From Torreya grandis (Eukaryota; Streptophyta; Pinopsida; Cupressales; Taxaceae), in assembly GCA_037957365.1 (NCBI GenBank), contig JARHVA010000001.1, positions 16,273,001 to 16,337,000 on the forward strand: a stretch of 64,000 nt of DNA, in the 5' to 3' direction. Positions 11,700-22,420 of the stretch are shown piece by piece. The notes below the pieces were generated by a model. The model was not told where the DNA came from and made no database searches. It saw only the letters and a program-made list of their open reading frames with translations. The translations under genes were made by a program, and so were the position numbers. Position 1 is the stretch's first letter; each line of letters opens with the position of its first letter.

Positions 11700-12600
11700 A
11701 TGGCTAAAATTGTGAGCCTAATTTTTGATAATGGATGTTTAACTCCTAAAAGCTATAAGGAATGGTCAATAAATATATAAAATATGATAATTTTCAATGA
11801 ATTATGGGACATAGTTGAAAAATAACCCACATTACCCATTGAAGCTATAAAGCTTGTTGAATTCCAAAAACATGATAAGCGTGTTCTTTTGTTGTTAAAA
11901 TCAACTTGTAGTGTACAAGTCATAATTCACATTGAATCCATCAAATATAAAGCATAGAAAGATCTAAAATACTTGTATGATAAACAACTTGCTTATAATA
12001 AAATTGATCTCCTTATGTATTTTCTTAACACTAAACTCACTGATGATGAAGATGTTTTAGAATATGTGTCATGCATTAAGAATTTAAAACAAGAATATGG
12101 CACTATTGGTGGAAAAATTGATGATGAAATGCTCATTTCTATTATTTTGAATGGTCTTATCCCTAGCTATAGGAATTTTTTGGAGATGTTACAGCTTAGT
12201 GATAAGCTTAACAAATCTAATTTTGATTCCATTTCTAAGTTTCTCACTCAACATGAATGATAATTTGTAAAGAAGAAATCTACTGAGGAGACACACTATA
12301 CCAAAATAAGAAATCTATTGTATGAGTCTAACAAAAGACAACCAAGCATCATTCTGGACATAGGTATCATTTAGGATCTCCTAAGCATAGACATCATTCT
12401 AGTTATCCAAAGCATGAGCATCACCACAAACATTCACAGGGACACAAACACAAGCACAGACATTCTTCTTCATGTGGCTATTCTTCCTCTAGTTTTAATG
12501 CATGTGAGAGAATATGATATAATTGTGGTGGGATAGGACACCTCTCTATAGAGTGCCCCTCCAAAAGGAGGTCCTCTCGACATTGACAAAAGGTAGAAGC
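11700..12600 (+). pseudogene. Element B gag
   Basis: An ATG at 11700 in a CACCATGG context starts a copia-type gag. The frame shows SYKEWSINI (about 11751), DLKYLYDKQLAYNKIDL (from about 11961) and the gag helix block at 11973-12260 with ILNGLIPSYRNFLEML. Stops at the start of the Lys-rich region and a later frame change interrupt it. His/Ser-rich sequence (12340-12490) leads to the zinc knuckle YNCGGIGHLSIECPSK at about 12518-12565, in which the first Cys is Tyr (TAT). The family normally has CX2CX4HX4C here. No protease follows. The product would package the element's RNA. Confidence 0.82.
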
Positions 12601-13254
12601 AAACATTGTTGATCACTCCAGTCACTCTAGTCACTCTTTTGGATATTCTTCTACATCTTCTTCTAATGGATGGGATGACTGTGAAGTTGCATGCTCCACA
12701 ACTGATTACTATATCTTTCGAGATAGTGACAAACCCATCTTGTGTGAGTTGTTAGGCTCAATATTGGGATTTAATGTAGTAGCATTTTTTGGCTTGTGTA
12801 CTTTGATTTCACAGATGTAGTGATGATATGATCTTTGATGTGGAGCATCTCAATGGTTTATACTTGGTTTATTTGTTGCATGACTTCTCACCTCTCACCT
12901 AATAGGGGGATAAGATATTGCATATTAGTATTTTAATCAGTCATCGATGATGTATAGTATGAGTTAGCATTATGTTGCTAGCATTTTTAGTGTTGAGCAA
13001 AGGCCTATGAGAGATGTTGGTGGTTGTTGGGCATCAATTTGAGATGTGCCATACATAGTATAGAGGGCAAACACTTGTTGGATAGATTCTATGTGAGGAT
13101 TGATGTAGTTGGACATTACATGATCATATTTTATTGTAGTGCAAGGATGATCAATATGTGATCAATCCAGGATGTACAGTGTACCAGTTATAGTTGTGGT
13201 ACAGTCTACTTGGATGACTCATATTTCATTTCTCCATTATTTCTATACCCCTTT
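12601..13254 (+). other. Element B region after gag, no pol
   Basis: A Ser/His-rich end of the gag frame passes into about 500 bp that I cannot read as protein. No protease, integrase, RT or RNase H motif is visible; the distance to the purine tract is far too short for a pol gene. Confidence 0.6.
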
Positions 13255-13273
13255 GGATCAAGGAGGAATTTTT

Positions 13274-13474
13274 TGGGATCATTTATTGATCCAAATTATT
13301 TAGTTTTATTATTTTATTATTATTGTTTTAGTTTTACAAGTATCTTCTTGTTAGTTGGTTTTATAGTTTTATAACCAACTTCTACAAGCTTTTATAGCTT
13401 GCTTATTGTACAAAAATAAATAATTTTTTATTGAATAAAATTTTGATTTAATTCTTTCTTTCACTGATCTGATA
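13274..13474 (+). repeat. Element B 3' LTR
   Basis: It starts TGGGATCATTTATTGATCC after the purine tract GGATCAAGGAGGAA (13255-13268) and a T run, and ends GATCTGATA. It matches the 5' LTR at 10364-10562. Confidence 0.92.
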
Positions 13475-14183
13475 ATTATCCCCCTTCATTCCTCTTCATT
13501 TACTAACCTTAATCCTATCCCACTTCATTAATTCTCCAAAATCCCCATTATCCAATCATAATCCAACTTATCTATTATTTGGAAATTTTAAACTCATAAA
13601 TCCCACCTACCTACCTACTCTTAGGATTTCCTATAATTCTACCCCTCTAGATTCTCTAGAATCACCTATTTAATCTATTCCTAATCATCCTTAACCCTCT
13701 CAAAGAGATTCTAGAGGTTTTTACCTCTAGAACCTCTTCTAAAACCCTCCAAAGAATTTAAAATTCCTTGGATAATCCTCAACCATTTATCTCCAATGGC
13801 CCAAGATTAAATTATATCCATTGATCCTTTTGTCCATATTCTATATAAACAAAGCCACTCTTCCATGAAAACTAACTACAAGCTAACTAGAATATCCATG
13901 TCAACTAGTAAATATATGAAGTCTATGAAGTCTCCATTCCAATCTAGTCTTTGAATCCATCATCAAAATCTTTGATCATGCCATCATAATGTCAAATTTT
14001 TTAGTCTATAGTAATTAACCATTTATTCAAATATCTTGGAAGGAGGCTAGCTAAAATAAGGGATTGACAAGGTTTTATCTTATGATTTTGATTTATTTTC
14101 ATAATCTTTCCTACTAGATAGTTTGATGTTTTCAGTGATTCAAATTGCATAGTTCAATCCAATAGCTCAAAAATTTTGCTACA
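13475..14183 (+). repeat. Element A 5' LTR, second segment
   Basis: It continues the LTR after element B, starting at ATTATCCCCCTTCATTCC and ending GCTACA. It matches 25413-26138 throughout, including CCTCTAGATTCTCTAGAATC-like repeats and a TATA box TATATAAA at 13842-13849 (TATATAAG at 25800 in the other copy). The TATA box suggests the U3/R boundary. Confidence 0.9.
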
Positions 14184-14205
14184 TTTTGGTGACCATGGTG
14201 AGACT
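14184..14205 (+). other. Element A primer-binding-like region
   Basis: TTTTGGTGACCATGGTGAG directly follows the LTR. The TTGG start and its position fit a primer site of Ty3/gypsy elements that do not use initiator-Met tRNA; I cannot name the tRNA. Confidence 0.5.
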
Positions 14206-16673
14206 ATTACTCCTAATTTAACAATTTTACATCCTAAAAGTGTTTTTGGTAGTTGCAAGACCAACTAGTGGGAAAAAGGTAACAAATTTTTGACAATTTT
14301 ATGCATAGGTGACACTTGAAACATTGCTCTACAAATCATGACATTACAGTCACAATTTTGTCCCAAAAGTAGTGCTTTTATGTTAATTGTCCAACTTGAT
14401 CACTAATAATGTTCTTTAACCTTAACAGGTTTTTTCCCTTCTACAATACCGTGACTTGCAAGTTGTGGCTTTGCATTAAAAGTCATGGTTTCGCATACCA
14501 AGTCACAATATTGTCTAACTCTTAATGACTAATTGGTTTTTCTAACTGTAACATGTTTTTAACTATCGGTAAAATCTTGACTTCATGAAATATGGTATTG
14601 ACCTGCAAGTCATGGTATCGCAATTGCAACATTGTAATTTACCCTAAATATATTGAAGTTGTCCTTTAACATATTACTTGTAGGTTTAGAATTGTCATTT
14701 TCTACCTTGCAAGAGGACCAATAATCACATAAACCATCAAATAAACCCTTTTTGAATCTTATTTAAGTGGTTTTTAGATCTTAAAGGATATATGTTTGCT
14801 AACCACATCTTGTAAGAGGTTTTATCTCTATAACCTAATGTGTGATTTACTAATTGACAAGGTCAATAGGAAAAGGCAAAGGTAGGATCCTTAAAAAGCA
14901 AAACATCATAGTCTTAATCCTTTTTCCTATCTTTTGCAAAACCACTAATCACGCAGTCACAGTATTGATCTGAGAATAGAGATATTGCATAATCAATAGA
15001 GATATTATGATTGAATCATTTTAGGGTTATTTTGTTTGATTTTTAATATATCTAAATATACAAGGTAAACTTTAAGAAAATTATAACCTAGAAAAAACCT
15101 TGCTATTTTGTAGATTGTGTTTAGATTATCTATTTTTGATGAAAATCTTGTTTTGATGTCTCTTTGTAAATTTTGATACATAGCTAAGGTTTTTAAATTT
15201 ATCATGATTGTTTGTGAATGGATATTTTATAAGAATTTAGTTAACCTGTCATAATCTATTTGAGCATCTACTTTGGTCAAAAATAAAAAACTTGAAGTTT
15301 TATGTTTTATCACAAATTTGCTAATCTTGAAATCATGGCATTACTGTAATAGCCATAATATTGCTCTAACAGTTACAGTTTTATAGACTGACCATCATAG
15401 TTAACTGCCTGTGGCAAAATCATAATTCATGAATTATAATATTACACTGGTAATTGTGATATTTTAGTCTGAAACTATGATTTTGCATTCAATTTTGTCT
15501 TTTTTTAAAAGTGTATTTTTAAAGTCATTTTTAGTGATTTTTGAGTCATTTTGAGCCTACCACAAGGCCCAAATTGCCTTTAGTATCGGGGATCATGGAC
15601 CCTTCAAGGGGATATACCCCTTGATCTCATAAGGGGAACTTTCTCTTGAGCTCACTACAGTCTGTCACCCCCAAACCTTTGCATTGTGGCTTATTCACCC
15701 AAAAAAATTATAGATCCAAATTATGATTTTTCTAGTGGTTTTCCTTAAGGCCTACTAGACTAACATTTTGTTTCTTGCACAGGTGAATCAATAGGTTATT
15801 TTATCTCTTTAACATATTATTTTATAGGTCATATCTTAGTCTAACATCTTTTCTTACAAGATACCCCTCAATATTATCGATTGAAACTACTAATCATTAG
15901 TCTTACAGGTTGCCTCTTTTAAATCATCAAATCACAAATACTAACCTTCATCTTACAGGCCACCTATCAAAGACCCTCTTTTTTATTTTGAAAATTATTT
16001 CTAAGAACATCATTAAATAATTTTGTCTTGTATATTCTTGCATCTTTTATATATTTCACATATTAAATAATCAATTAATTAATCACTTTTTGGTCTGCAT
16101 GTGTCACTTGAGGGATATGATAGCGTATGCTCTCCTCCTTGCATCCTTATGGTGATTCCTAGAGGATCAAGAACCATTAATAAACCTTCCCTTTTTTATT
16201 TTTTAATGGTAACTTTATGTGTAATTGGCACCCATGCACTACCATAGTCTTAAGGGGATAGTGGCTCTAGATTTTACCACCACACACTAAACCAAACTTC
16301 ATGTTTTGATAGAGTATAAATATCAGGGATAATTATCACTAAACCAAGTGGTTGAACCCACACAGGTCATCTATGAAGGGTAAGAGTTAATTATATAAAC
16401 CAAGCATTAGACAACACCTTATATGGACTTGGGCCCCACTGTACCTAGTATATATTAGGGATGCTCCTAAAGAACCTATTTACCCTAGCATAAGACTTTT
16501 TGACCATAATAGGTGACTTATTTTCAAATTCAATGTCATATCCTAAGAATTTATTAATTTCAAATGGGTTTGAGAGGGTTCAATAGATTTTATAGTAGGT
16601 CACTAGCCTACAACCTCAATCATAAATCTGTTAGACGGTGCAAAATTTGGGTTCCACACCCTTGAGTTTACTA
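14206..16673. other. Element A leader, no gene seen
   Basis: About 2.5 kb of AT-rich interior between the PBS and element C. I see no protein domain. Oddly, short phrases based on 'gtcatggt', 'atcatg' and 'cacaat' recur at 14335-14600 and 15320-15480, so there may be a degenerate internal repeat. The last few bases, TACTA (16669-16673), are one copy of the target duplication of C. Confidence 0.5.
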
Positions 16674-17003
16674 TAATAAAGTTGGTTTAGATATGAATAA
16701 ATAAAATATGTAAAATGGATATGAACACATAAAAATATTTTATCAAAATAATAATATTTTCATTATATTTCTGTATACAACATATTACATTTATATAGGA
16801 AAACCATTCCTATAATTGGGAAGATACAATCTACACTAATATCTCACACAACTAACTCACACTAACAAATTGACTATTAAATGAATATATTGTTATCACA
16901 ATATATTTGAATAACCAATCTAATAATTAATTTACCAATATTATATTTACCTCTTAATAAATATCAAATTGTAAATACTTATGTAATAAACTAATCCCTA
17001 ACA
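16674..17003 (-). repeat. Element C 3' LTR
   Basis: Read on the minus strand it begins TGTTAGGGATTAG after the purine tract AAACTGAGGGGAA (complement of 17004-17016) and ends CTTTATTA. A hairpin ATAGGAA-AACCA-TTCCTAT lies at 16795-16813, beside a TATATAAAT sequence in minus orientation. It matches 18874-19212. Confidence 0.92.
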
Positions 17004-18860
17004 TTCCCCTCAGTTTTTACATGGTGAAAAAATATTCACACTCTCACCTGTAGTATACTCACCCCTTGTGGCATGTTGTATTTGACTCATAACCTTGATA
17101 CAAATAAAGTCTCACTCCTTCCATGGTTTTAATCAATTTTACCATAAACCTTAACATGAACATGACCCATCAATTTTTCACCTCAGTTGGTTCTTTGGAT
17201 CTTACCACAAACCTTTTCAAGATTCATGAATTGACTTACATTCGTTCTTTTGTCCTTTCACTATGTTCTCACATCAGGAATTATGTTTAGAATTTCACAC
17301 AAATTAAATTACTTGAAAAATCATGTAATTTTATTATTTATTTTGTAAACACACAGTAGAAGCTATAAAAAAACATACCAAACTACATATATCACCAAAT
17401 CTTCTTGGGCCCTGTCAATGGTGACTGACAAGAGGCTCTAGAACCTCCAGCATCCATTTCCTCCTTCCTCCAGTAGGTTCATTACTTTCTCATCACATGT
17501 GTTGATGGATCTTAGATGCATGAATTTTTCAAGGAGAAATCCCCCCCATAGTTTAGACGTCACATACAAGTGATAATGCACCCTTATATATTTGAACATT
17601 TTTTATTATGGCACTGACTCTCAACTTTAACCATTTTATAAAGATGACTTTTGAATTTTTGTACATAAAAAAATGAACCTCTAAATGATAAATGATACTC
17701 ATTTTTATTTTGAATTTTGATACAAAATACTTTCTAACTATATTAATATTGACTCTGATAATCTTAAAAAAACACAAATAAATAGCTATAATGACTCTCC
17801 TTTTGTCATAAAACTTTTGAAAATATCTCAAGGACATTTAATGACATCCAAATGTGACTTATACCTAAGCATTCAAATAAACTGGACTCCTTAGTACTTG
17901 ATTTATAAATCTTTGAAGACCCCTTAACAAGACTTTGTCAACTATTTAACAAACTAATAACTCTTAATTGACATAGATATTAAATTAAAGGCTATGTTAA
18001 CCAAATGTAACTGGGTATGAATGGATAGTTAAAAATAAATCTAACCTAGATTTTGGGAGCATTAATATTTAATAAAATAAAATTTAAAGAAAACAACATA
18101 TATTCCAAGGTGACTTATAAAAAGGAAAATATAGGAGATTGAGACAAAGAACGTTATATGGTAAATTTTGCTACAAATATTGGAGCTAGAAATAGGTGAT
18201 GAATAGTAGGTAATCATTCATGACTCCATTTTTAAAATGCATCCTCATTTACATTAAAAAAAATGTCCCTTATGGTTGAGTTTATAACATTTGATGTCAA
18301 TTTAACCACATGAACCTGACAGCATTTGAAGACCGTATGAAAATGAATAGAATTGGCAGCATGTCAACTTAGAGAACTGACCATCGATCTCTCCTTACTA
18401 GACTTATAATTTTACTCTCTTAAAAAATAGATTAATATGAACATTTAATGCAGTAGATGAATACCATATTTCCATTCTTCCATTGCACATGTTCAATTAG
18501 ATGCATATATGGTGTTGCATTAGCTACCACCAATGTGACTTTTATTACTTGTGTTTTGTAATGTAGGATCAATTGCCAAGTATAAAATTCAAACTGATGT
18601 TTTCAATTAGTATTCATAACCATACATCCTTTTGAAGATAAAATAAGGAAAAATATTGCAAAGTATGGGGAATATAGGATGGAACTTCAACATAAATCCT
18701 CCACCACCAGCAAGAATGGTGTTTCCTCTTTGTAAAACAACTCACAAAAATTTATTCTATTCTGTAAAACTAAACCTTCTAAAAATAAAATGGGGTGATC
18801 ATAAAATAAATGAAGTTTCCCCTTCAAACTTCATCAAAAATCCATTATAGGATCCTCCTT
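17004..18860 (-). other. Element C interior, no gene recognised
   Basis: It has runs of AT-rich sequence with small minus-strand frames. A conserved-looking stretch at 17400-17470 is GC-richer than its surroundings. No zinc knuckle, DSG, YVDD or integrase motif is present. Confidence 0.6.
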
Positions 18861-18871
18861 CTCTGATACCA
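18861..18871 (-). other. Element C primer binding site
   Basis: CTCTGATACCA on the plus strand, i.e. TGGTATCAGAG on the minus strand, the initiator-Met tRNA site. It lies two bases from the 5' LTR of C and fixes the orientation. Confidence 0.93.
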
Positions 18872-18873
18872 AA

Positions 18874-19212
18874 TAATAAAGTTGGTTCATATCTGCATAA
18901 ATAAAATATAAAAAATGAAGATGAGCATAGAAAAATATTTTATCACAATAATAATATTCTCACTATATTTCTTCATACTAAATATTAGATTTACATAGGA
19001 AAACCATTCCTATAATTGGGTAGATATAATCTCCACAAATATCTCACATAATTCACTTACACTAAACTAACTATTATATGATTATATTATTATCATAATA
19101 TATTTGAATAACCAATCTAATAACTAACTCAATAATATTATATTTACCTCTTGGTAAATACCAAACTATAAAATCTAATGTAAATACTCATGTAATAAAG
19201 TAATCCATAATA
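18874..19212 (-). repeat. Element C 5' LTR
   Basis: It matches 16674-17003 with scattered substitutions and a few small indels. On the minus strand it begins TATTATGGATT (TG changed to TA). The hairpin ATAGGAA-AACCA-TTCCTAT is perfectly kept at 18995-19013. Confidence 0.92.
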
Positions 19213-19217
19213 TACTA

Positions 19218-20333
19218 ATCATAGGTTTGTGGCTTGCTTGATTTAATGAGTGTCATGATCAACCAATGTTGTTTGTAAACTAAGTCAACCTTTTACCCAA
19301 ACCTATATACGTCTATCTAGGTCTTGTACACATATCTTCATCTTATATATCCTTGTCTTATCATCATACCATCCTCTTTTACATATTTGTTCTTTTGTAC
19401 ATCCTTTTAAACACTAGTCACAGCCTATTCTAGATACACCAATCATTAGTCATACCCCCATTAGTTACATATCTTGATCAAGTCTTGTCATCCCTCCCTC
19501 ACATCTTGTCATAATCCAACCTCATATTCTTTACTTATCCTTAACATTAATCCCCAACATCATATTTATCACTTAGTCTACCTTGTTTATAACTAATCTT
19601 GATCACCCCCCTAGTCTATTCTCATCCATCCACATCACCTACATATCCTAATCATATCTTGCCATCCACATCTTTGTCCTAAGTCCACTTTATCTATAAC
19701 CGATTATTTTTCTTGATCTTGTTTAATCACCTTATCCACATTTTATCAACCTAGTCTTAATCATAGTCCAACCCATATTTACAAAATTTACCCCATTATC
19801 CATACTGGTCCTCTCATCAAATATGTAATCATACTTGGGTCTTCATCCACATTGGTGAAATATTCTTTCTGTATCAGGGTCATCATCATTAGCTTGCTTG
19901 TGTCTGATCAAGTTTGAATCAAAGTCACAAACCTATCCATATATCAATCTAATCATCTCATCCTATTTAAGTCAATCATCTTAGTTTTGAGTTAGTCTTA
20001 ATCTAATCAATCCCCTATCAAAACTAGTCTCTCGAGCCAGTCTAACCCCTCATCCAATCTTAGAGCTTTTCATAGCTCACATAGTCAAATCTAACCAAAC
20101 TCATCCTAGTCCATCTCACATCCTAATTTGGTATACTTGATCTTATCTTATCCCATCAAACATCACATCACATCAAACATCTATCTAGACTTAAGATATG
20201 ACTAAATCAAGTCTTTATCCAAATTTATTTCACACATCCCATCTTCATCCCTTAGTCATTTTATTCAATCCCCCACATTTTTTGATTAGGGCTAATGATT
20301 CCACATCATTTTTACTTTATCCCATCCTTATCC
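19218..20333. other. Element A interior between C and gag
   Basis: About 1.1 kb, C-rich on the plus strand (many 'catc', 'atcc', 'tcatc' words) and thus low in complexity. No domain is visible. This composition continues into the gag-like frame and again at 22400-25280. Confidence 0.5.
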
Positions 20334-22420
20334 ATGGCCTCTAAAACAAATTTGGTGAATACCTTGATTAAATAATGCCTCAGTACCAATAGAGATATGT
20401 TCCTTTCTCATCTCCTTGAGATGAGCACTCCATATCCTATAGACTTTGACCCCATCCACCCATCATTACCTCCTGTCCAACCCCACTCACATGAGTCCCA
20501 TTCTAATCCTCCACCCACTAGTCATAGTTAGTCATCAACCCCTTCCTACACTATCAAAGGGAATCCAATCTTAGCCACCTCATTTATTACTAGTCCACCC
20601 ACACAATCATGTCAACAACCTTCTGATCTAAAGTCAAATGCTTCCAAATCTAAATAACCAAGTGAATATATCCCCTATCATCCTCTCCCTATATCATTAT
20701 AAGCCCTCTTCCACCAAATTGTAGTCATTGACATGATAGTCTATCTACCCATATGACATTTTAATCTTGATAAGCCTAAGCCCTCTTAGTATAAAGCAAA
20801 CTAATACTATGTATATCACCAAACTTGGGTGCATACCATTAATCAATGTTGTAATTTCTAAGACTATGTCCAAGACCTCATCACCCATTGTGACATAGAA
20901 ATTGAGGATGAACCAGATGAGTCTATATCCATGGATGAACAAGAAGAAGAATGTTAATATTTCATTTTTTATCATGATCAATCCCTTCCCTATATCCTTA
21001 TAAGCCCTATTCCACCAAATTGTTATCATTGACATGATAGTCTATCTACCCATATGACATTTTAATCTTGATAAGCCTAAGCCCTCTTGGTATAAAGCAA
21101 ACTATTACTATGTATATCACCAAACTTGGGTGCATACCATTAATCAATGTTGCAATTTCTAAGACTATTTCCAAGACCTCATCACCCATTGTGACATAAA
21201 AATTGAGGATGAACCAAATGAGTCTATATCCATGGATGAACAAGAAAAAGAATGCCAATGTTCCATTTTTGATCATGATCGATCCCTTCCCTCTCCAAGC
21301 CAAGGTTAAGACACCACATCCCTCTTCCATGGTCCCCCCATATTTGAAAAATCATCCATTAAAGATGAATCTATTTCCCATACACCAAATCCTCCCATAT
21401 CTCAAGAGTGCTTACATGGGCCTATATGTGTTCAATCCATTATTCCTCCATCATCTCCCCCTCATATACCATATAAAAATTCCCATGATGTGAGGTAACT
21501 TGTAGATAATCAATCTTATACTAGCAACATCATGATAGAGTCAACATCAGAGTCAATACAAGTGTTATCTACATCTAGATCATGTTCAACACCAGCATCT
21601 GAATCAAATCCCTCATCATCCCTCATAGACATTGATGACTATGCCTGACCTTTTAAAGATCCTTCTAATTCATATGATAATTAATCACCAAGCATATTTC
21701 TTGTTCTTAATCAAGATGATGAAGTTATAATTGAGTTCTTGCAAGCTTTATCTATCAAATATTGTCATAGTGAATATGATCTTACATTGAAGGCATGTCT
21801 TAGTGAACCTTTTATTGAGCTTGAGGAGATTTTATTCGATGTCAAAATTGGGTATCCTAGGAACCCCTATGAATACCATATTACCCCATCACCCCTCATT
21901 GACCTAAACATACCATCTCCACCACCTTCATCTACCATAGATCCTTTCTTTCCTATCAATGATCAATTAATGACTACCTTCCATAGGGATGAATAGGAGC
22001 ACACATTTTTTTACTCTTACCTAAGTAATATAACATGTGACATAAATGTAAAATTCCAAGACCATATTAAATAAATCATACATGATAATCAAATAATCTT
22101 TGATCTAATAAGTCAAAATCAATAAAATTCAAATCATCATCCTACTCAAAAAGTGGCTTCCCCTAGTAAATCCCAATATCAGGCACTAGGGGATAATCAA
22201 AGTCAAAATAATATTTCAAGAATAAATCTCCCCTAGTGAGGCCTAAAATTAGGCAGCAAGAGGAAGTCAAAGTCTAATCTAGTTATAAAATCAAAATCAT
22301 GTCAAAATTAGTATCTCGATGGTCGATAGTCCTTCAAATAATCAGATCAAAGAAGAATTACAAAAACCAAGTGTCTTAAATTTCTTAAAATATTGTCACA
22401 TGTCACCAATCAAATATAGA
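20334..22420 (+). pseudogene. Element A gag-like polyprotein
   Basis: An ATG at 20334 (CCATGG context) opens a frame starting MASKTNLVNTLIK. It is Pro/Ser/His-rich to about 20690, then has a Gag C-terminal motif YYYVYHQTWVHTINQCCNF and DLITHCDI (about 20805-20900). This resembles the YCxYH...GH...C...QDLI motif that precedes protease in Tat-type Ty3/gypsy Gag. A 301-bp tandem duplication repeats this block; because 301 is not a multiple of 3, the frame downstream is shifted by one. The shifted frame continues through SIFDHDRSLPSPSQ, a 21739-21996 open stretch (ALSIKYCHSEYDLTLKACL) and on to about 22400, with stops mainly TAG, TGA and TAA. No protease DSG follows. The role as Gag is inferred from the motif and position. 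Confidence 0.65.
20697..21299 (+). repeat. 301-bp tandem duplication within gag of A
   Basis: Copy 1 is about 20697-20997 and copy 2 about 20998-21299; the shared GACATGATAGTCTATC begins at 20730 and 21031, 301 bp apart. The copies differ at only a few percent of sites by eye, much less than the two LTRs of A, so the duplication probably arose after A inserted. Confidence 0.9.

Larger units (their letters stand above)
10360..13474 (+). mobile_element. Element B: short gag-only LTR element inside LTR of A
   Basis: It is bounded by two near-identical repeats of about 200 bp (10364-10562 and 13274-13474). TGGTATCAGAG, the usual initiator-Met tRNA primer site, follows the left repeat by one base, and a purine tract (13255-13268) precedes the right one. 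Flanking TTTAT and ATTAT are a likely target duplication; the exact edge is blurred by T runs. The interior of 2.7 kb encodes a copia-type gag with a zinc knuckle but no pol domain. Elements of this plan have been described in plants as TR-GAG. It sits in the 5' LTR of A and so is younger than A. Confidence 0.88.
16674..19212 (-). mobile_element. Element C: short LTR element without recognised genes
   Basis: It is bounded by direct repeats 16674-17003 and 18874-19212 and flanked by a perfect TACTA duplication (16669-16673 and 19213-19217). The primer site is in minus orientation next to the right repeat and a purine tract in minus orientation is next to the left repeat, so the element reads right to left. 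The 1.87-kb interior has no gag or pol motif on either strand; the longest minus-strand frame (17553-17837, 94 codons) is unlike any protein I know. It is a non-autonomous LTR element larger than typical TRIMs. It is inserted in the interior of A and so is younger than A. Confidence 0.9.

Noticed and set aside
20745..21330. Two similar minus-strand frames with hydrophobic stretches, looking like a duplicated membrane protein
   Set aside because: They are antisense shadows of the 301-bp duplication; the plus strand carries the Gag motif.
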